Shown: piece after piece, positions 4,788-6,233 of the stretch | Layout: each line of letters starts with the position of its first letter | How positions within the stretch are numbered: position 1 is the stretch's first letter | Origin: Flavobacteriaceae bacterium | GTDB taxonomy: Bacteria; Bacteroidota; Bacteroidia; Flavobacteriales; Flavobacteriaceae | Length of the DNA: 6,233 nt | Assembly (NCBI GenBank): GCA_023254815.1 | Contig: JALRKI010000093.1 | Coordinates: forward strand, 1 to 6,233 | Reading direction: 5' to 3' | Program-made: the position numbers and the translations under genes | Notes under the pieces: model-generated | Told to the model about the DNA's origin: nothing | What the model saw: only the letters and a program-made list of their open reading frames with translations | The model's database searches: none

Positions 4788-6230
4788 TTCCGAATAATTA
4801 ATACACACGTTTTTAGCTTCAGTAAAGAAGCGCAAAGCCTCTAATCCTCCTTCTCTTCCAATGCCTGAATCTTTAATACCTCCAAAAGGGGTTCGCAAGT
4901 CTCTTTGCATCCAAGTATTTACCCATACAATGCCAGTTTGTAGCCCTTGGGACATTCTCATGCTTCTTTTCAGATCGTTGGTCCAAACACTAGCTGATAG
5001 TCCGTAGGGTACGTCGTTTGCCAAGTTAAGAACTTCTTCTTCTGAGTCGAATGGCATTAATGTTACTACGGGTCCAAAAATTTCTTCTTGATTTAGCCTG
5101 CAAGAATTGGACTGAACCTCAATCACACAAGGACTTAGGAAATAGCCATCCTCCAGATGAGGAACACTTACTGGATGACCGCCACAAAGAATAGAGTCAC
5201 CATCTTGTGAAGCAAGTTCAATGTAATTTTTAACTTTTTCGAAATGAGTCAAACTAACTAACGCTCCGATATCAGTTGAAGAATCTGAGGGATTTCCAAC
5301 TTTTAAGGCAGTGACTGCTTTAACAAAATCGGCTTTAAACTGATCGTAAATGCTGCGTTCTACAAAAATTCTGCTGCCACAAAGACAAATTTGACCTTGA
5401 TTGGAAAAGGAGGATCGAAGTGTTGTTTTTAGCATTGTGTTGTAATCACAATCTGCAAAAATGATATTGGGATTTTTTCCTCCCAATTCTAGAGACAATT
5501 TTTTAAATAAGGGAGCAGCCGTAGCTGCGATGTGAGCCCCTGTTTTGGTGCCACCTGTAAAGGAAATCGCCTTTATTTTTGGGTGCGATATGATGGCATG
5601 ACCTGCGCTATCGCCTCGTCCGTTAATGATATTGAGTACCCCTTTTGGCAAGCCAGCTTCCAAGCATAACTTACCCAATATATTGGCAGTAACAGGGGTA
5701 ATTTCACTTGGTTTTGCAATAACACAATTGCCAGCAGCCAAGGCAGGCGCTATTTTCCATGTAAAAAGATATAAGGGAAGATTCCAAGGTGAAATGCATC
5801 CAACAATTCCTACAGATTGCCTCAAAGTGTAATTTATCGTTTGTAATCCAATGCTTTCGTGACTCTCACTTGAAAATTGAGTAATGGCATGAGCAAAAAA
5901 CCGGAAATTTTCGGCAGCTCTCGGAATGTCAACCTTCATAGCCAGCGTTATTGGCTTGCCATTGTCTTTACTTTCTGCTTCAGCGAGCCATTTGAGATTA
6001 GATTCAATCGATGCCGCAATCTTCATAAGAATTGCGCTTCTTTCGGAGATTGTTGTATTGGTCCACTTGGGAAAAGCTTTTTCTGCTGCCACAACAGCGG
6101 CTTCGACGTCCTTCAAATCAGAATCAGCCAAACTGGCATAGACTCGGCCATTGGCGGGCTCATAAACATCAATCCAGCGGTTGGCACTGGGATTGATCAA
6201 TTGTCCGTCAATGATATTTTGAATATGCAT
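4785..6230 (-). CDS. nbaE: 2-aminomuconic 6-semialdehyde dehydrogenase (NAD-dependent aldehyde dehydrogenase family)
   Basis: This aldehyde dehydrogenase most likely oxidises 2-aminomuconate 6-semialdehyde to 2-aminomuconate with NAD, the step after ACMSD. The 481-residue product is full length for the family. SPWNLPL at 147-153 gives the oxyanion asparagine N150, KPSE at 173-176 contacts the cofactor, and FTGGTKTG at 224-231 is the Rossmann turn. LELGGK at 247-252 gives the general base E248, and NQGQICLCGSR at 277-287 gives the nucleophile C282. EEIFGPV at 382-388 is also present. Near the C-terminus, RDLRTPFGGIKDSGIGREGG at 443-462 resembles the AMSDH/ALDH8 group, where arginines bind the substrate carboxylate. 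Homologous semialdehydes (hydroxymuconic, betaine) cannot be excluded from motifs alone, but clustering with nbaC and nbaD decides the call. It is the first complete gene of the operon here, and its ATG overlaps a TAA at the window edge. Confidence 0.88.
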   Translation of the reverse strand: MHIQNIIDGQLINPSANRWIDVYEPANGRVYASLADSDLKDVEAAVVAAEKAFPKWTNTTISERSAILMKIAASIESNLKWLAEAESKDNGKPITLAMKVDIPRAAENFRFFAHAITQFSSESHESIGLQTINYTLRQSVGIVGCISPWNLPLYLFTWKIAPALAAGNCVIAKPSEITPVTANILGKLCLEAGLPKGVLNIINGRGDSAGHAIISHPKIKAISFTGGTKTGAHIAATAAPLFKKLSLELGGKNPNIIFADCDYNTMLKTTLRSSFSNQGQICLCGSRIFVERSIYDQFKADFVKAVTALKVGNPSDSSTDIGALVSLTHFEKVKNYIELASQDGDSILCGGHPVSVPHLEDGYFLSPCVIEVQSNSCRLNQEEIFGPVVTLMPFDSEEEVLNLANDVPYGLSASVWTNDLKRSMRMSQGLQTGIVWVNTWMQRDLRTPFGGIKDSGIGREGGLEALRFFTEAKNVCINYSE

Positions 6231-6232
6231 TA
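6228..6232 (-). other. TAATG at window edge, probable stop codon of a further upstream operon gene
   Basis: The minus strand reads C-TAA-TG at the edge, so a TAA (6232-6230) overlaps the nbaE ATG exactly as at the two internal TAATG junctions. This suggests another gene of the operon ends here and lies to the right of the window. Only one base of it before the stop is visible, so its identity cannot be read. Confidence 0.45.
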
Positions 6233-6233
6233 G

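Larger units (their letters stand above)
1719..6230 (-). other. Operon for 3-hydroxyanthranilate catabolism (nbaE-SDR-nbaC-nbaD-O-methyltransferase)
   Basis: Five minus-strand genes are spaced -1, 32, 3 and -1 nt apart in the order of transcription, so a single message is likely. Three encode consecutive lower-kynurenine-pathway enzymes. The promoter and the remaining steps (2-aminomuconate deaminase and the later 4-oxalocrotonate steps) are not in view. Only 5 nt separate the last stop from the convergent tatA stop, and I see no terminator hairpin there. Confidence 0.85.

Noticed and set aside
5877..6233. Plus-strand open frames opposite the start of nbaE
   Set aside because: They are antisense to the conserved aldehyde dehydrogenase N-terminal region, cysteine-rich without pattern, and lack a family signature.

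Overview
The window looks like chromosome from a member of the Bacteroidota. Base composition is AT-rich and none of the starts I inspected has a clear Shine-Dalgarno sequence. Octamers matching the Bacteroidota promoter -7 element TAnnTTTG sit just upstream of gpmI and tatA, and a near match lies upstream of pepE. The proteins read like Bacteroidota orthologues, but this assignment is an inference from style and not from a database search.

Left part (1-1171, minus strand): the first 113 codons of gpmI, the cofactor-independent phosphoglycerate mutase, run off the left edge. Next comes a complete pepE, a family S51 aspartyl dipeptidase with an intact Ser-Asp-His triad. The stretch at 1172-1437 lies between divergently read pepE and tatA. 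It holds a probable pepE promoter and what looks like a broken small gene on the plus strand, as two adjacent frames of coding-like sequence that meet near 1235-1240. A complete tatA (twin-arginine translocase pore subunit) follows on the plus strand. It ends only 5 nt from the stop codon of the convergent operon.

Right part (1719-6233, minus strand): one tightly packed operon, read from the right edge leftward. The order is aldehyde dehydrogenase (2-aminomuconic semialdehyde dehydrogenase type, nbaE), an atypical short-chain dehydrogenase/reductase, 3-hydroxyanthranilate 3,4-dioxygenase (nbaC), 2-amino-3-carboxymuconate semialdehyde decarboxylase (nbaD), and a class I SAM-dependent O-methyltransferase of the catechol/caffeoyl-CoA type. 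NbaC, NbaD and NbaE perform three consecutive steps of the lower kynurenine (tryptophan) catabolic pathway: 3-hydroxyanthranilate to ACMS, to 2-aminomuconate semialdehyde, to 2-aminomuconate. The NbaD step directs ACMS away from spontaneous closure to quinolinate, so the operon suggests tryptophan or 3-hydroxyanthranilate breakdown and not only NAD synthesis. Three gene starts in the operon (nbaE, the SDR and the methyltransferase) are fused to the preceding stop as TAATG. The one at the right edge implies that another operon gene lies just outside the window.

The two least explained members are the SDR, which lacks the catalytic Tyr-Lys pair, and the methyltransferase. Neither has an assigned step in the known pathway, and they are the main candidates for something new here. 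I found no mobile elements, CRISPR arrays, tRNA or rRNA genes.
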